NCBI GenBank assembly: GCA_915066865.1
Contig: CAJZEE010000066.1
Coordinates: 1 to 12,210 of the forward strand
DNA from: an uncultured Veillonella sp.
Lineage (GTDB): Bacteria; Bacillota; Negativicutes; Veillonellales; Veillonellaceae
Reading direction: 5' to 3'
Length of the DNA stretch: 12,210 nucleotides
Shown here: piece by piece, positions 4,759 through 12,210 of the stretch
How positions within the stretch are numbered: position 1 is the stretch's first letter
Layout: each line of letters starts with the position of its first letter
The notes under the pieces: generated by a model
What the model was told of the DNA's origin: nothing
What the model saw: only the letters and a program-made list of their open reading frames with translations
Database searches by the model: none
Position numbers and translations under genes: made by a program

Positions 4759-6333
4759 TTATTCTTTGTCTTCTTCCTGTGATTTTAATTCATGGACTTT
4801 GAATTCTTGAATCGTAGATTTCACATGATCTGTAGTTGTTTGCGTTGACTGACTAGAATCTTGCTGTATCATAGATTGGCTTTCAGATTGAATCATATCG
4901 TGTACCCTGGATCCATTACCACTAGTATTACTTGGAGTAGATGTGGAATAACCATCATCTTTAACAGATCCACTACTTGTATCTAGGTAATTATCTACTA
5001 GTTGACGTGGTGAATCAGTAGTAGATTCTGTAATAGAACCTGCAGAGGTAGTTGTATCATAGTCTTTACTGCTTGCATCCGCTATATGTCCAGAATCGCT
5101 AATCGTATCTTTTTTAGATCGATCTGTACTACTATTGGTTGTATCTGCTTGTGAAGCTATGTCACGTGTCGAAGAATCTGCTGTTTGTGCAGTGCTATTT
5201 TGTGTAGTCGTTGCTCCTTTATTAGAAGACGTTGTACTCGAATCTGTTAATACATCTTGTCTAGATGTATTAATCGCAGCAGTGCCAGATTGTGAACCTG
5301 CTTTTACACTTTTTCCTACCCCTTCTTCGACTACTTTTTCACCGCTCTTTTTAGTGGCTGCAGCAGCTTTGCTAGCCCCTAGTGTTTTGAGCATAATAGC
5401 TGTTTGTACCGCTTGCACGCCTATACCTGTTAAACTAGGTGGACTATTAATGGCCCCATTAAATAAAGCGGCTGCAAAGGATGGTGTTTTAAAGGCTAAA
5501 AAGGCTAATGCAAATAAAGAAATCATGGCAGATAAAGTATCTATCCCCATAACACTTTCTGTAAAAGTAGCATTATTAAAGGCATTTTTTACTGTTGGAT
5601 TGATGAGCAAAATTAAAAACAAGAAGATGGCAATACGAATGGCAGATACAAAGAAATAATTTAATATTTTATCGACAATGGCTTTGGTTCTGTCTAATAA
5701 GCCAAATGGCAAAAGTGCCATTGATAACGATCCTATGATAAAAAATTCTAATACTGTATAGAGATACGAAATCGCAATAAAGCCAAAGAGTAAGAGGGTG
5801 ATGAAGGCATAAATTAAACCGCTCATCACATTACCACTAATTCCTGCTTTCATTATTTTAGCAATTTGTTTAGTAACATCACTTTCTTGTTCATTATCGT
5901 TCTCTACTTTACTAGGCGTTATACCTAACACATGGCCATTAAATACAATAATGGCATTATCAATCCCTTCATTGACAATCATAGAAGGGGTAATCGTAGT
6001 TAAAAATTTATTATTATCGATGGCAGGTCCATTTGTTCCGCCTTTTGCACTCGCAGTAATCGCTACTTCACTACCAAATTGATAGACCGTATCGAGTACA
6101 AATCCCCATGAATTCGCTAAGAATACAAAGAAAGTAGCTGTAACTAACAAGGGGATTAGTTTACTATAATCTTGTTTACCCCAGTATAGATCCCAATTTG
6201 TGATGATGTTCCACATAAGCATAACGGCCATTAACCCTAATACAGGGGGTAGTAAGTTATCTACGGCCGTAGCGCAATGTGCAAGTATCATCTTGGCAAA
6301 ATCATCAAGGAATCCTTGACTAGACATATTCAT
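4759..6333 (-). CDS. trbL: TrbL/VirB6-like inner-membrane channel protein
   Basis: A 524-residue polytopic protein of the mating-pair formation channel. Hydrophobic segments lie at about 29-45, 60-78, 170-190, 193-212, 228-246 and 265-282. A periplasmic-type loop at about 90-160 separates the first pair from the rest. The segment PSFAAALFNGAINSPPSLTG (284-303) resembles the conserved end of the TrbL core. From about 320 the chain becomes low in complexity and rich in Ser, Thr, Gln and Asp to the C-terminus, as in the long tails of IncP TrbL. AAAGGAG 8 bases upstream supports the ATG at 6333. It begins 14 bases after trbJ and is followed by the lipoprotein gene. VirB6/TrbL proteins pass the DNA substrate through the inner membrane. 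Confidence 0.9.
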   Translation of the reverse strand: MNMSSQGFLDDFAKMILAHCATAVDNLLPPVLGLMAVMLMWNIITNWDLYWGKQDYSKLIPLLVTATFFVFLANSWGFVLDTVYQFGSEVAITASAKGGTNGPAIDNNKFLTTITPSMIVNEGIDNAIIVFNGHVLGITPSKVENDNEQESDVTKQIAKIMKAGISGNVMSGLIYAFITLLLFGFIAISYLYTVLEFFIIGSLSMALLPFGLLDRTKAIVDKILNYFFVSAIRIAIFLFLILLINPTVKNAFNNATFTESVMGIDTLSAMISLFALAFLAFKTPSFAAALFNGAINSPPSLTGIGVQAVQTAIMLKTLGASKAAAATKKSGEKVVEEGVGKSVKAGSQSGTAAINTSRQDVLTDSSTTSSNKGATTTQNSTAQTADSSTRDIASQADTTNSSTDRSKKDTISDSGHIADASSKDYDTTTSAGSITESTTDSPRQLVDNYLDTSSGSVKDDGYSTSTPSNTSGNGSRVHDMIQSESQSMIQQDSSQSTQTTTDHVKSTIQEFKVHELKSQEEDKE

Positions 6334-6347
6334 AATGTGTACTCCTT

Positions 6348-7157
6348 TTATCGTTCTTTGGATTCTATAAATGCTTTCGCTTTTGCTTGTGTAGAATTTA
6401 ATTCTTTCCAGGAACGAACGGCTAAGGCTGCCGAGTTACGTTCATTGATTCTCTCTACCGTTTGATTTAAGGATTGTTTTTTAGCGGTTAAGGCATCAAT
6501 TTGGTTACTATATTGCTGGGCTAATAGCTGTTCCTGCTTAATTTCATTGTTAATATCAATACTACCTTTTAAGCCTTTATTTTGTTCTGCTAATTGCATT
6601 AATTTTTTCATGCGTTCTTGCTGCAGTACCTGGGCTTCTTGAATGGCAGTCATTTGATCAATGATTTCTTTATTCAACACTTCTAGTTTATGGTTATTAG
6701 ATACAATCGAATTAGCTACTAAATCTGGTGTAATTTTATCGGTGTCTGTCTTAGATAAATCAATAAATTCAGTATTAATTGCTTCTTCTGCCGTTACTTC
6801 TTTACCATCTTTTTTACCATTCAATAAAGAGTTCAATTTATCAAACTTTTTATTTAGTTTGTCATTCGCTTTATCGACTTCATCATTGATTGGTTTAATG
6901 ATTTTTTTATCCAGGCCTAGAATTTCTAGGCCTTTCATCATTAATAGATCCTTATTTTGTTCAATCATCTGTTTATATTGCTGTATTTGTTGTACCAGTT
7001 TTCTATATACGGCCACATCACGTACTGAATATAAGGCACTAGCAGAGGTAGTAACCATCATGAATGTTACAACAGCTGCTGTTATTTTTGCCTTTTTAGA
7101 TGTTTGTAATAGATCTTTTAATCGATTCATTAATGCTATACCATCTGGTGCTTTCAT
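6348..7157 (-). CDS. trbJ: TrbJ/VirB5-like secreted protein
   Basis: A 269-residue protein with an N-terminal signal or anchor segment (hydrophobic residues about 24-41, likely cleavage after ASA at 41). Near-continuous coiled-coil helices follow: LVQQIQQYKQMIEQNK at about 54-69 and a second block at about 150-245. The pattern of a Tyr-containing start after the signal followed by QQxQQ helices is typical of TrbJ and VirB5, which sit at the pilus tip or help pilus assembly. AAAGGA lies 11 bases before the ATG at 7157; another ATG at residue 10 is possible but has no better site. It lies between trbE and trbL, the same place as in Ti-plasmid trb operons. Confidence 0.85.
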   Translation of the reverse strand: MKAPDGIALMNRLKDLLQTSKKAKITAAVVTFMMVTTSASALYSVRDVAVYRKLVQQIQQYKQMIEQNKDLLMMKGLEILGLDKKIIKPINDEVDKANDKLNKKFDKLNSLLNGKKDGKEVTAEEAINTEFIDLSKTDTDKITPDLVANSIVSNNHKLEVLNKEIIDQMTAIQEAQVLQQERMKKLMQLAEQNKGLKGSIDINNEIKQEQLLAQQYSNQIDALTAKKQSLNQTVERINERNSAALAVRSWKELNSTQAKAKAFIESKER

Positions 7158-7174
7158 AGGTGGCTAATTCCTTT

Positions 7175-9667
7175 CTACATTAAAGGCTTGTTAAAAATCC
7201 GTTCTTTATATTCAATCCAGGTTTCAATGAAATCTGATGTAGATAAATGTTTAAGCTGCTCTACTTTAAGCTGATCATCTTTAGAAGTAGCCCCATAGAA
7301 AGCAATTTCTATGGGCTGCAGATCTAAGCGGAAGATGGCCCGTCCTGTAGGGCAAGAATAGAAATAATCCCGTTTTGGCTGTAAACTTCTGATTGTATCA
7401 ATTTCTACATCATTTAATCCAAAGTTTTCATACAATGGTTTTACTGTTTTTGCAGTAGCAGCATTGTTAGGTAAGAAGATACGGGTATGCACGTTTTCTA
7501 CGATAACGTTAATCATATCTTCTTTTAAATCCGTTAAGTTTTGTGTGGCCATCACAACGGCTGCATTTTTTTTACGTAAATCTTTAAGGAATGATCGAAT
7601 TTGTTCCTTGAAGATTGGATTATCTAAGAATAACCAGGATTCATCAAGTACGATTAATGCTGGATATTCACCTGTAAGCTGCATGGTGATTTTATGGAAC
7701 ATATAACTAAGTGTAGTAGCCATAATTTGTTTATTGGCCATTAATTCTTCCATTTCAAATACCTGGAAGTTACCTGTACCGAACTTATCTTCTGTATTAT
7801 CAAATAAGTTACCGTACACGCCTTTTTCAGTCATGATTGTTAATCGTTCTTTTAAGTCATAATCATTCATTAAAACTTGTAAAGCTGAAATGGTTCGTTG
7901 TTCTTTTGGTAATAAGGCAACACGTTCTAAGGCATTACTGATGATCGTTTTCTGTGTTTCAGAAATTTTATCGCCATCTTTTTGGAAGAAATCACATAAC
8001 CAGTTATAAGTCCACTGCATTTCTGTATTCCAACGATTATTACTATCAAAACCGATATTTGCGAGTGGTTGGAAGTTAAGGGAATCTGTATCAACCAATA
8101 AGTTATAGAAGTTGCCACCGATCGCTTTACATAACACTTTACAAGAAGCAGCCTTATCAAATACAAATATTTTGGCATTATCATATTTGAAATAATTCGC
8201 TTCAATCGTGTTAAGGAGTACCGATTTACCAGAACCATTAGGCCCGATAATTAATGTATGGCCAATATCTTTTTGATGTAGATTTAAGTAAAATGGAACA
8301 TTACCAGCACTAACCCCTTGATACAAGGCGTTAGTACATTGATAGCCTTTTTCTTTAAAGAATTCGTTTTCTTTATCGCCCATCCATTTAGTGTATAGAG
8401 GGCTACAATGAATGAAGTTACTACTTTTCATTAGATAGGATCTGATATTGTACTGGTAGCAGCCTGTAATAGAGGAGTAGAACGCATTTTCAATGTTTGT
8501 ATACTCTTTTCGAGCAATAAACCCTGGTTTATGAATCAATGTCAGTACTTTTTCTATATCTTCTTCTAATGTTTGTTTGTTTTTGTTATATAACACTACA
8601 GAACCTGTAAAATAGCCTGCAGATACATTATCAGAAGCGACATTTTCATAAAATGCGATGGTATCGGTGGCGTCCTTGATACTTTGTGTATCAATATCAT
8701 AGCTTTCAGTACCTCTTAATTTATCAAGAACCATCGTACCTAGACCTTTGGCCTGTTGTACGAATTTCTTTTCTTGAGATTTTAAGTGTTTGATAGCTTC
8801 TTCCCTAGTTAATGTAATGTATCGTGTTACATATCTAAATTCACTTTTCAAGTTGTGTAATGAAGCCATAATAAATGGGGATGTGAATTTAGGGAAATCA
8901 ATAATTGATACAATACCTAAGTAATAATCACCAAGAGTAGGTACCGCACCACCGATAAAGCTGCTATCACATAGATAATAGCTTAAAAAATCATCATAAT
9001 TACCAGAGATTTTTTGTGTGTATGGACTGACTTGTGAATGTAGATACGTTAAGGTTTCTTCTTTAGTTAATGGTTGAATAGTATCCATAAACATGGATAG
9101 CATTTGCATAAACAAAGAAGCTGTTTTTTGTAAATCGGAAGCGTAGATATAGAGCTGTTGTTGTAAAGCTTTAATACGCTTTTCATCAAAATCACTATTG
9201 CCTTTACCAAACATGGATGCAATATCTTTAAATCCTTTAGTATCAAACTGATCTAGCGTTTTTAACATCTGTTCAAACATATCAGTAGATGGTTTATAGA
9301 GTAGAGTTAAATATGTTTTTGATTCGTAAAAATTTTGTTTATTAAAGTATTCTTCCCGTTTGGATTCGATAAAAGATAATAAACTAGATTTGAATGTTGA
9401 CGGCTGGAATTTATGAACCACATTACGTTGTAATTCAAAGTATACGGTATAGCCTTCTGGAAGGCCTTTAATAGCGTTATTAAGGCCACCTATGAACATA
9501 TCCATATCATTGATGGTTGCATTTGTAAAATCTATACCAGAGAAGGAAAAGGTAATTTGAAAACTACCGTTTGTATTAAACACAATATTGTGTTCATCAA
9601 TATGGAACCAGGGTACATAATCCTTAATCCATACATTCGATTCTTTCTTTTGTTTATGTAGTTCCAT
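7175..9667 (-). CDS. trbE: TrbE/VirB4 type IV secretion ATPase
   Basis: An 830-residue protein of full family length. The N-terminal half (about 1-440) is the CagE/TrbE/VirB4 N-terminal domain. The C-terminal half is the ATPase: Walker A GPNGSGKS (475-482), Walker B LIVLDES (671-677, D675 and E676), and VVMATQNL (704-711). VirB4 ATPases power pilin extraction and pilus assembly and dock to the inner-membrane channel. All key residues are present, so it should be active. AGAGGAG lies 9 bases before the ATG at 9667. The gene ends 17 bases before the trbJ start. The fused single-chain form and gene order place the system with trb/MPF-T type machines. Confidence 0.97.
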   Translation of the reverse strand: MELHKQKKESNVWIKDYVPWFHIDEHNIVFNTNGSFQITFSFSGIDFTNATINDMDMFIGGLNNAIKGLPEGYTVYFELQRNVVHKFQPSTFKSSLLSFIESKREEYFNKQNFYESKTYLTLLYKPSTDMFEQMLKTLDQFDTKGFKDIASMFGKGNSDFDEKRIKALQQQLYIYASDLQKTASLFMQMLSMFMDTIQPLTKEETLTYLHSQVSPYTQKISGNYDDFLSYYLCDSSFIGGAVPTLGDYYLGIVSIIDFPKFTSPFIMASLHNLKSEFRYVTRYITLTREEAIKHLKSQEKKFVQQAKGLGTMVLDKLRGTESYDIDTQSIKDATDTIAFYENVASDNVSAGYFTGSVVLYNKNKQTLEEDIEKVLTLIHKPGFIARKEYTNIENAFYSSITGCYQYNIRSYLMKSSNFIHCSPLYTKWMGDKENEFFKEKGYQCTNALYQGVSAGNVPFYLNLHQKDIGHTLIIGPNGSGKSVLLNTIEANYFKYDNAKIFVFDKAASCKVLCKAIGGNFYNLLVDTDSLNFQPLANIGFDSNNRWNTEMQWTYNWLCDFFQKDGDKISETQKTIISNALERVALLPKEQRTISALQVLMNDYDLKERLTIMTEKGVYGNLFDNTEDKFGTGNFQVFEMEELMANKQIMATTLSYMFHKITMQLTGEYPALIVLDESWLFLDNPIFKEQIRSFLKDLRKKNAAVVMATQNLTDLKEDMINVIVENVHTRIFLPNNAATAKTVKPLYENFGLNDVEIDTIRSLQPKRDYFYSCPTGRAIFRLDLQPIEIAFYGATSKDDQLKVEQLKHLSTSDFIETWIEYKERIFNKPLM

Positions 9668-9689
9668 ATATACAAACTCCTCTCTTAGT

Positions 9690-9956
9690 TTATTCTGATT
9701 TATACATCCCTTTATCGTTTTTTATATGATTCCAGATGATGTCAAAAAATTGTGGATCCTTTGTTGTTGCGTATTTACAACCAAACCAGGCGATACCATT
9801 AATAATGATAGCGATACCGATTGTATTGCGTAGCAAGATAAAAATTAGAATGGTTATGAGAACAAATAATAAAAATACGTTTCTTGGTAAGCCGCCCCAA
9901 GTCATAGGTTTAGTTAAGGATCGGTGCATTCTAGCTTCTAAATTTTCGTTTCTCAT
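9690..9956 (-). CDS. trbD: TrbD/VirB3-like inner-membrane protein
   Basis: An 88-residue protein starting MRNENLEARMHRSLTKP. The motif HRSLTKPMTWGGLPRN (residues 11-26) is the VirB3/TrbD signature before the hydrophobic hairpin at about 28-58. The open frame extends upstream to 10001, but that would overlap trbC by 44 bases. The ATG at 9956 lies one base after the trbC stop (TAATATG), fits VirB3 alignments and implies translational coupling. VirB3 works with VirB4 in pilus assembly, and the two genes are adjacent here (22 bases). Confidence 0.9.
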   Translation of the reverse strand: MRNENLEARMHRSLTKPMTWGGLPRNVFLLFVLITILIFILLRNTIGIAIIINGIAWFGCKYATTKDPQFFDIIWNHIKNDKGMYKSE

Positions 9957-9957
9957 A

Positions 9958-10275
9958 TTATTTACCGATAATCCATGCCGCAATTGCGCCAGCGGCAGCA
10001 ATCAACGATAGACCTGCAACGGTTCTTACAGCTTGTCCTGTAAATTGTCCTGCATTTCCTCTCATAATGGCAATACCAAGACCAATGATTCCTAATACGC
10101 CAATTGGTAATGCCACATCAGAAATAAACCATTCACCTAATTCCTTTAATTTTGTTGCTATTGTCCAGCTACTTAATCCACCACCAGCAGCTAGTGCTGT
10201 ATTAGACATAGCCATTAATGCAACAAATGCAGCTGTAGTTTTGTTTACTATATAGTTTTCAATGTGTTTCATCAT
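9958..10275 (-). CDS. trbC: TrbC/VirB2-like major pilin precursor
   Basis: A 105-residue prepilin. A signal peptide (hydrophobic about 13-28) ends in ALA/AGGG, leaving a mature chain of about 76 residues. It has two hydrophobic helices (about 54-72 and 83-103) joined by a short polar loop with MRGNAGQFTG, the standard VirB2/TrbC topology. IncP TrbC pilins are further trimmed and cyclised; nothing here shows whether that occurs. GAGAGG lies close to two consecutive ATGs (10275 and 10272); the second has the better spacing. The gene is separated from trbB by element copy B, unlike the tight spacing elsewhere in the operon. Confidence 0.9.
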   Translation of the reverse strand: MMKHIENYIVNKTTAAFVALMAMSNTALAAGGGLSSWTIATKLKELGEWFISDVALPIGVLGIIGLGIAIMRGNAGQFTGQAVRTVAGLSLIAAAGAIAAWIIGK

Positions 10276-10305
10276 ATATACCTCTCTTGTACGCTGAATA
10301 CTTTA

Positions 10306-10412
10306 GAAATTCACTATGTAACGATTTCGATACAAGCAAAGCGGTATCGATAATCGGTGCATGGCGAATTTGACCAACGCCCCCAAGACTGGGGGCTGGC
10401 GGTAGGGGGTTG
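10306..10412 (-). repeat. 107-bp structured repeat element, copy B, inside the transfer operon
   Basis: Reverse-complement match of 173-279. On the operon's sense strand it begins at the base right after the trbB stop codon and ends 30 bases before the trbC start. The GC-rich GCCCCCA/TGGGGGC hairpin is kept. The long stem is re-paired: AAATTC/GAATTT, ATG/CAT, CGATT/AATCG and CGATAC/GTATCG. In the transcript it would fold between the ATPase and pilin messages, so it could act as a processing or stability element, an attenuator, or an inserted mobile repeat. Confidence 0.8.
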
Positions 10413-11366
10413 TTACCCTTCTACGCACTCATTTACTGTAATATATTTTTTTTCTGTTTCATCATATCCTTTAACCGATATGATGGAATGTACTTTTCTT
10501 GATATATCGCCTACTTTAGCCATATACACAACAATGTCAACGGAATCGCCTATCATAGAATTAAATTCCCCTTTTTCATACCGCATACGAATTAGATCAT
10601 GGATTCTTCTCAGTACTAATTTAGGGCTATTCGCATGAATGGTTAAAATACCACCATTATGGCCCGTATTCCAGGCATCCATCACCGTATACGCTGCAGA
10701 ATCACGCACTTCCCCGACAACTAACCGATCTGGAGTCATACGTAAAGAATCAAACAAGGCGTCATCTAGTGTATACGGCGGGTTTTTATGATCGCCTTTT
10801 GATGTGTGAAAATCAAAGAAATCATTAAATTCTACTTTAATTTCTGGCGTATCTTCTAATATTCCAATACGATCTTTAGGATGGCGAATCGCTATTTCTT
10901 GTAAAATAGCTTGTGCAAAGGTAGTTTTACCACTAGATGTACCACCAGCAATTACAATATTTTTTCGTTCTGCCATCGCTTGTATCAGAAAATCATATTG
11001 TGCTTGTGTAATTCTGTTTTGCTCTAAATACATATCGAGTGTAATTAGTTTTTTGGCACGTTTACGAAATGTAAATGATGGATGATCAGTTATATTTCTG
11101 CTAAATTGCCCTTGAAAACGGCAATTTAATGGTTCATAGTTAGCAGATAATCTATTCTCTATGGTTACTTGAACTTCACCAGCAACAGCTGAAATAACAC
11201 CTTCTATAGTTTGATCATCGATTTTGATACCTGTATCTAATCGGCCTTTACTAAAGGAATCAATCCACAGGCTGTTTCTATTGGTATAAATTTCTACTGT
11301 ATCATCATCATCAAAATAGGGCAGTATATTTGGCCCTAAAAAGGTTTTTACATAACTATTACTCAT
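10413..11366 (-). CDS. trbB: TrbB/VirB11 traffic ATPase
   Basis: A 317-residue hexameric secretion ATPase of the VirB11/PulE superfamily. Visible are Walker A GGTSSGKT (141-148), the Asp-box-like ILEDTPEI (169-176), Walker B region RLVVGEVRD (214-222), and the His box ILTIHANS (240-247). The stretch AWNTGHNGGILTIHAN is closer to TrbB than to VirB11 of Ti vir systems. The length is typical. The start overlaps the preceding gene by 8 bases (ATGAGTAA) with only a weak ribosome site, which indicates translational coupling. TrbB switches the machine between pilus production and DNA transfer with TrbE. Confidence 0.96.
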   Translation of the reverse strand: MSNSYVKTFLGPNILPYFDDDDTVEIYTNRNSLWIDSFSKGRLDTGIKIDDQTIEGVISAVAGEVQVTIENRLSANYEPLNCRFQGQFSRNITDHPSFTFRKRAKKLITLDMYLEQNRITQAQYDFLIQAMAERKNIVIAGGTSSGKTTFAQAILQEIAIRHPKDRIGILEDTPEIKVEFNDFFDFHTSKGDHKNPPYTLDDALFDSLRMTPDRLVVGEVRDSAAYTVMDAWNTGHNGGILTIHANSPKLVLRRIHDLIRMRYEKGEFNSMIGDSVDIVVYMAKVGDISRKVHSIISVKGYDETEKKYITVNECVEG

Positions 11367-11694
11367 GTTCTTCTGCAGAAGTAGCTGTATTGATAGCAGC
11401 TGCTTCTCTTTCTTTTTGTAAAACAGTAGATCCCATAGCTTCTATTTCTTCTATGGAAGTAGTACCTTCTTTAATTAATGTTGCAATCGTTTCCGCAATA
11501 CCTACAGCGAGTGCAGCGTTTTTTAAATCAAGGCCATACTCTTTAAATTTCTTATTAGAAGCGGTTAAGGTTTGTGTTTGTACCTTTTTAAGTTGCGCTT
11601 TTTTAGCACGTAATTTTTCTTCTAATTCTTGAATTTGTTTGAGTGTTAATTCCTCTTTTGCTTCTAAACTAGCCATTGTTTGTGGTCTTGCCAT
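11359..11694 (-). CDS. Small coiled-coil protein of the transfer operon, TraD/TraC-like
   Basis: A 111-residue hydrophilic protein. Residues about 8-47 form a strong coiled coil (LEAKEELTLKQIQELEEK and on). A small Ala/Gly/Ile-rich helical part (about 58-75) and an acidic tail follow. There is no signal peptide. The start is certain: AGGAGG sits 7 bases before the ATG. It overlaps trbB by 8 bases and follows the acidic protein by 16. The coiled coil followed by GLDLKNAALAVG recalls small conjugal-transfer proteins annotated TraD or TraC in IncP/Q-like mobilisation regions, which accompany relaxases. I hold that only as a possibility. Confidence 0.75.
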   Translation of the reverse strand: MARPQTMASLEAKEELTLKQIQELEEKLRAKKAQLKKVQTQTLTASNKKFKEYGLDLKNAALAVGIAETIATLIKEGTTSIEEIEAMGSTVLQKEREAAAINTATSAEEHE

Positions 11695-11710
11695 GCGTTA
11701 CCTCCTGGTC

Positions 11711-12210
11711 TTATCGTCCTAAATCCATATATTCCATATCAGATGTAGGCTCATTAAATTCTGCGTCTAAAAAATCTGGGTTATCTAAAATCAAAGATTC
11801 TAGCATATTGTCGTTATCCGTTACATCAGAATCTGAATCAGATGTTTCATCTTCTTCTGAATTAGCGGAATCTTCCTCACTATACCATTGTTCTATGAGT
11901 GGTAATAGAAGGCTTGTAAAGGTAGCTACATCAACTTTAGAAATGCCATATACCGTATATACGAGGGCTGCGCCATCCTTATTTATAGGTTCCCCTTCTT
12001 CTCTTAACATTAATGCATAAGATTTAACTCTAGCTAATGCTTCGTCATTTAATAGGGTATGAATTGAAATCGGTTCTGGCTTTGCTTCCTCTATCAATAC
12101 ATCCCCATATTCTTCCATGTATTGTTGAATACATAGCGTAAATGGATCTGAAATTTTAGAAGATGTATCTGCAGCACCTTCTCTTTCTAAGAACATAGGA
12201 TCATAAAAAT
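11711..12210 (-). CDS. Acidic protein at the head of the visible operon (5' end cut)
   Basis: At least 161 residues. The first in-window ATG is at 12196, but it has no Shine-Dalgarno and the frame stays open to the window edge, so the true start is probably beyond 12210. The part up to about residue 105 is mixed alpha-helical. Residues 106-130 are a near-continuous run of Glu, Asp and Ser, followed by another acidic stretch to the C-terminus. There is no signal peptide or membrane segment. I do not recognise a family. Position just upstream of the coiled-coil protein and trbB suggests a cytoplasmic transfer or regulatory factor; the acidic tail could bind a basic partner or mimic DNA. Confidence 0.6.
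   Translation of the reverse strand, partial: FYDPMFLEREGAADTSSKISDPFTLCIQQYMEEYGDVLIEEAKPEPISIHTLLNDEALARVKSYALMLREEGEPINKDGAALVYTVYGISKVDVATFTSLLLPLIEQWYSEEDSANSEEDETSDSDSDVTDNDNMLESLILDNPDFLDAEFNEPTSDMEYMDLGR

Noticed and set aside
5135..5659. Long plus-strand open frame opposite trbL
   Set aside because: It is antisense to a well-supported gene, has no ribosome site, and its hydrophobic composition follows from the Ser/Thr-rich coding on the other strand.
6661..7167. Plus-strand open frame opposite trbJ
   Set aside because: Antisense shadow of a coding region with no start signals and no recognisable domain.
7927..8238. Minus-strand open frame inside trbE in a different frame
   Set aside because: It overlaps the ATPase domain of trbE, which has intact motifs across the same bases.
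9957..10001. Upstream start for TrbD giving 103 residues
   Set aside because: It would overlap the pilin gene by 44 bases in another frame; the ATG at 9956 matches where VirB3-family proteins begin.
1..12210. tRNA, rRNA, insertion sequence or transposase genes
   Set aside because: No such coding or RNA signatures were seen on either strand by reading.

Overview
This window looks like one end of a contig from a conjugative plasmid or integrative conjugative element of a low-GC diderm Firmicute, most likely a Negativicute such as Veillonella. The evidence is AT-rich sequence, strong Firmicute-type Shine-Dalgarno sites, and a transfer system with a VirB5-type protein, a lipoprotein and a periplasmic peptidoglycan hydrolase, which suits a cell with an outer membrane. 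The genus is an inference; no gene here fixes it. The first 45 bases are Illumina adapter, so base 46 is the true contig end.

Layout. (1) 46-172: the 3' end of an unidentified gene and its terminator. (2) 173-279: a 107-bp structured element (copy A); an inverted copy B lies at 10306-10412. (3) 280-1519: two plus-strand genes, a broken antirestriction gene ardA and an unknown 90-residue protein. Each is preceded by a nearly identical 116-bp promoter cassette whose core promoter contains a perfect palindrome, and each is followed by a terminator. (4) 1541-2007: a convergent intergenic zone with a 19-residue hydrophobic peptide gene resembling a type I toxin, a degenerate inverted copy of that locus, a perfect 17-bp hairpin between them, and a possible antisense promoter. 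(5) 2000-12210, all minus strand: a Trb/VirB-type IV secretion (mating-pair formation) operon. In transcription order it holds an acidic protein (cut by the window end), a coiled-coil protein, TrbB/VirB11, element copy B, TrbC/VirB2 pilin, TrbD/VirB3, TrbE/VirB4, TrbJ/VirB5, TrbL/VirB6, a lipoprotein, an M23 peptidase fused to a polytopic membrane region, and a second secreted coiled-coil protein.

How it fits together. The minus-strand operon encodes the pilin, the two assembly ATPases, the inner-membrane channel and a wall hydrolase. The order trbB-C-D-E-J-(lipoprotein)-L-like matches Ti/IncP trb operons, except that the lipoprotein follows trbL. Outer-core components (VirB8/TrbF, VirB9/TrbG, VirB10/TrbI), the coupling protein and the relaxase are not in the window and must lie elsewhere if the element is self-transmissible. 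The plus-strand genes look like a leading region: anti-defence genes under a shared, probably repressible promoter that could fire when DNA enters a new host.

The least explained parts are the shared palindromic promoter cassette with its unknown 90-residue gene, the 107-bp element with compensatory base changes between copies, the M23-membrane fusion, and the mirror-image small-peptide locus.
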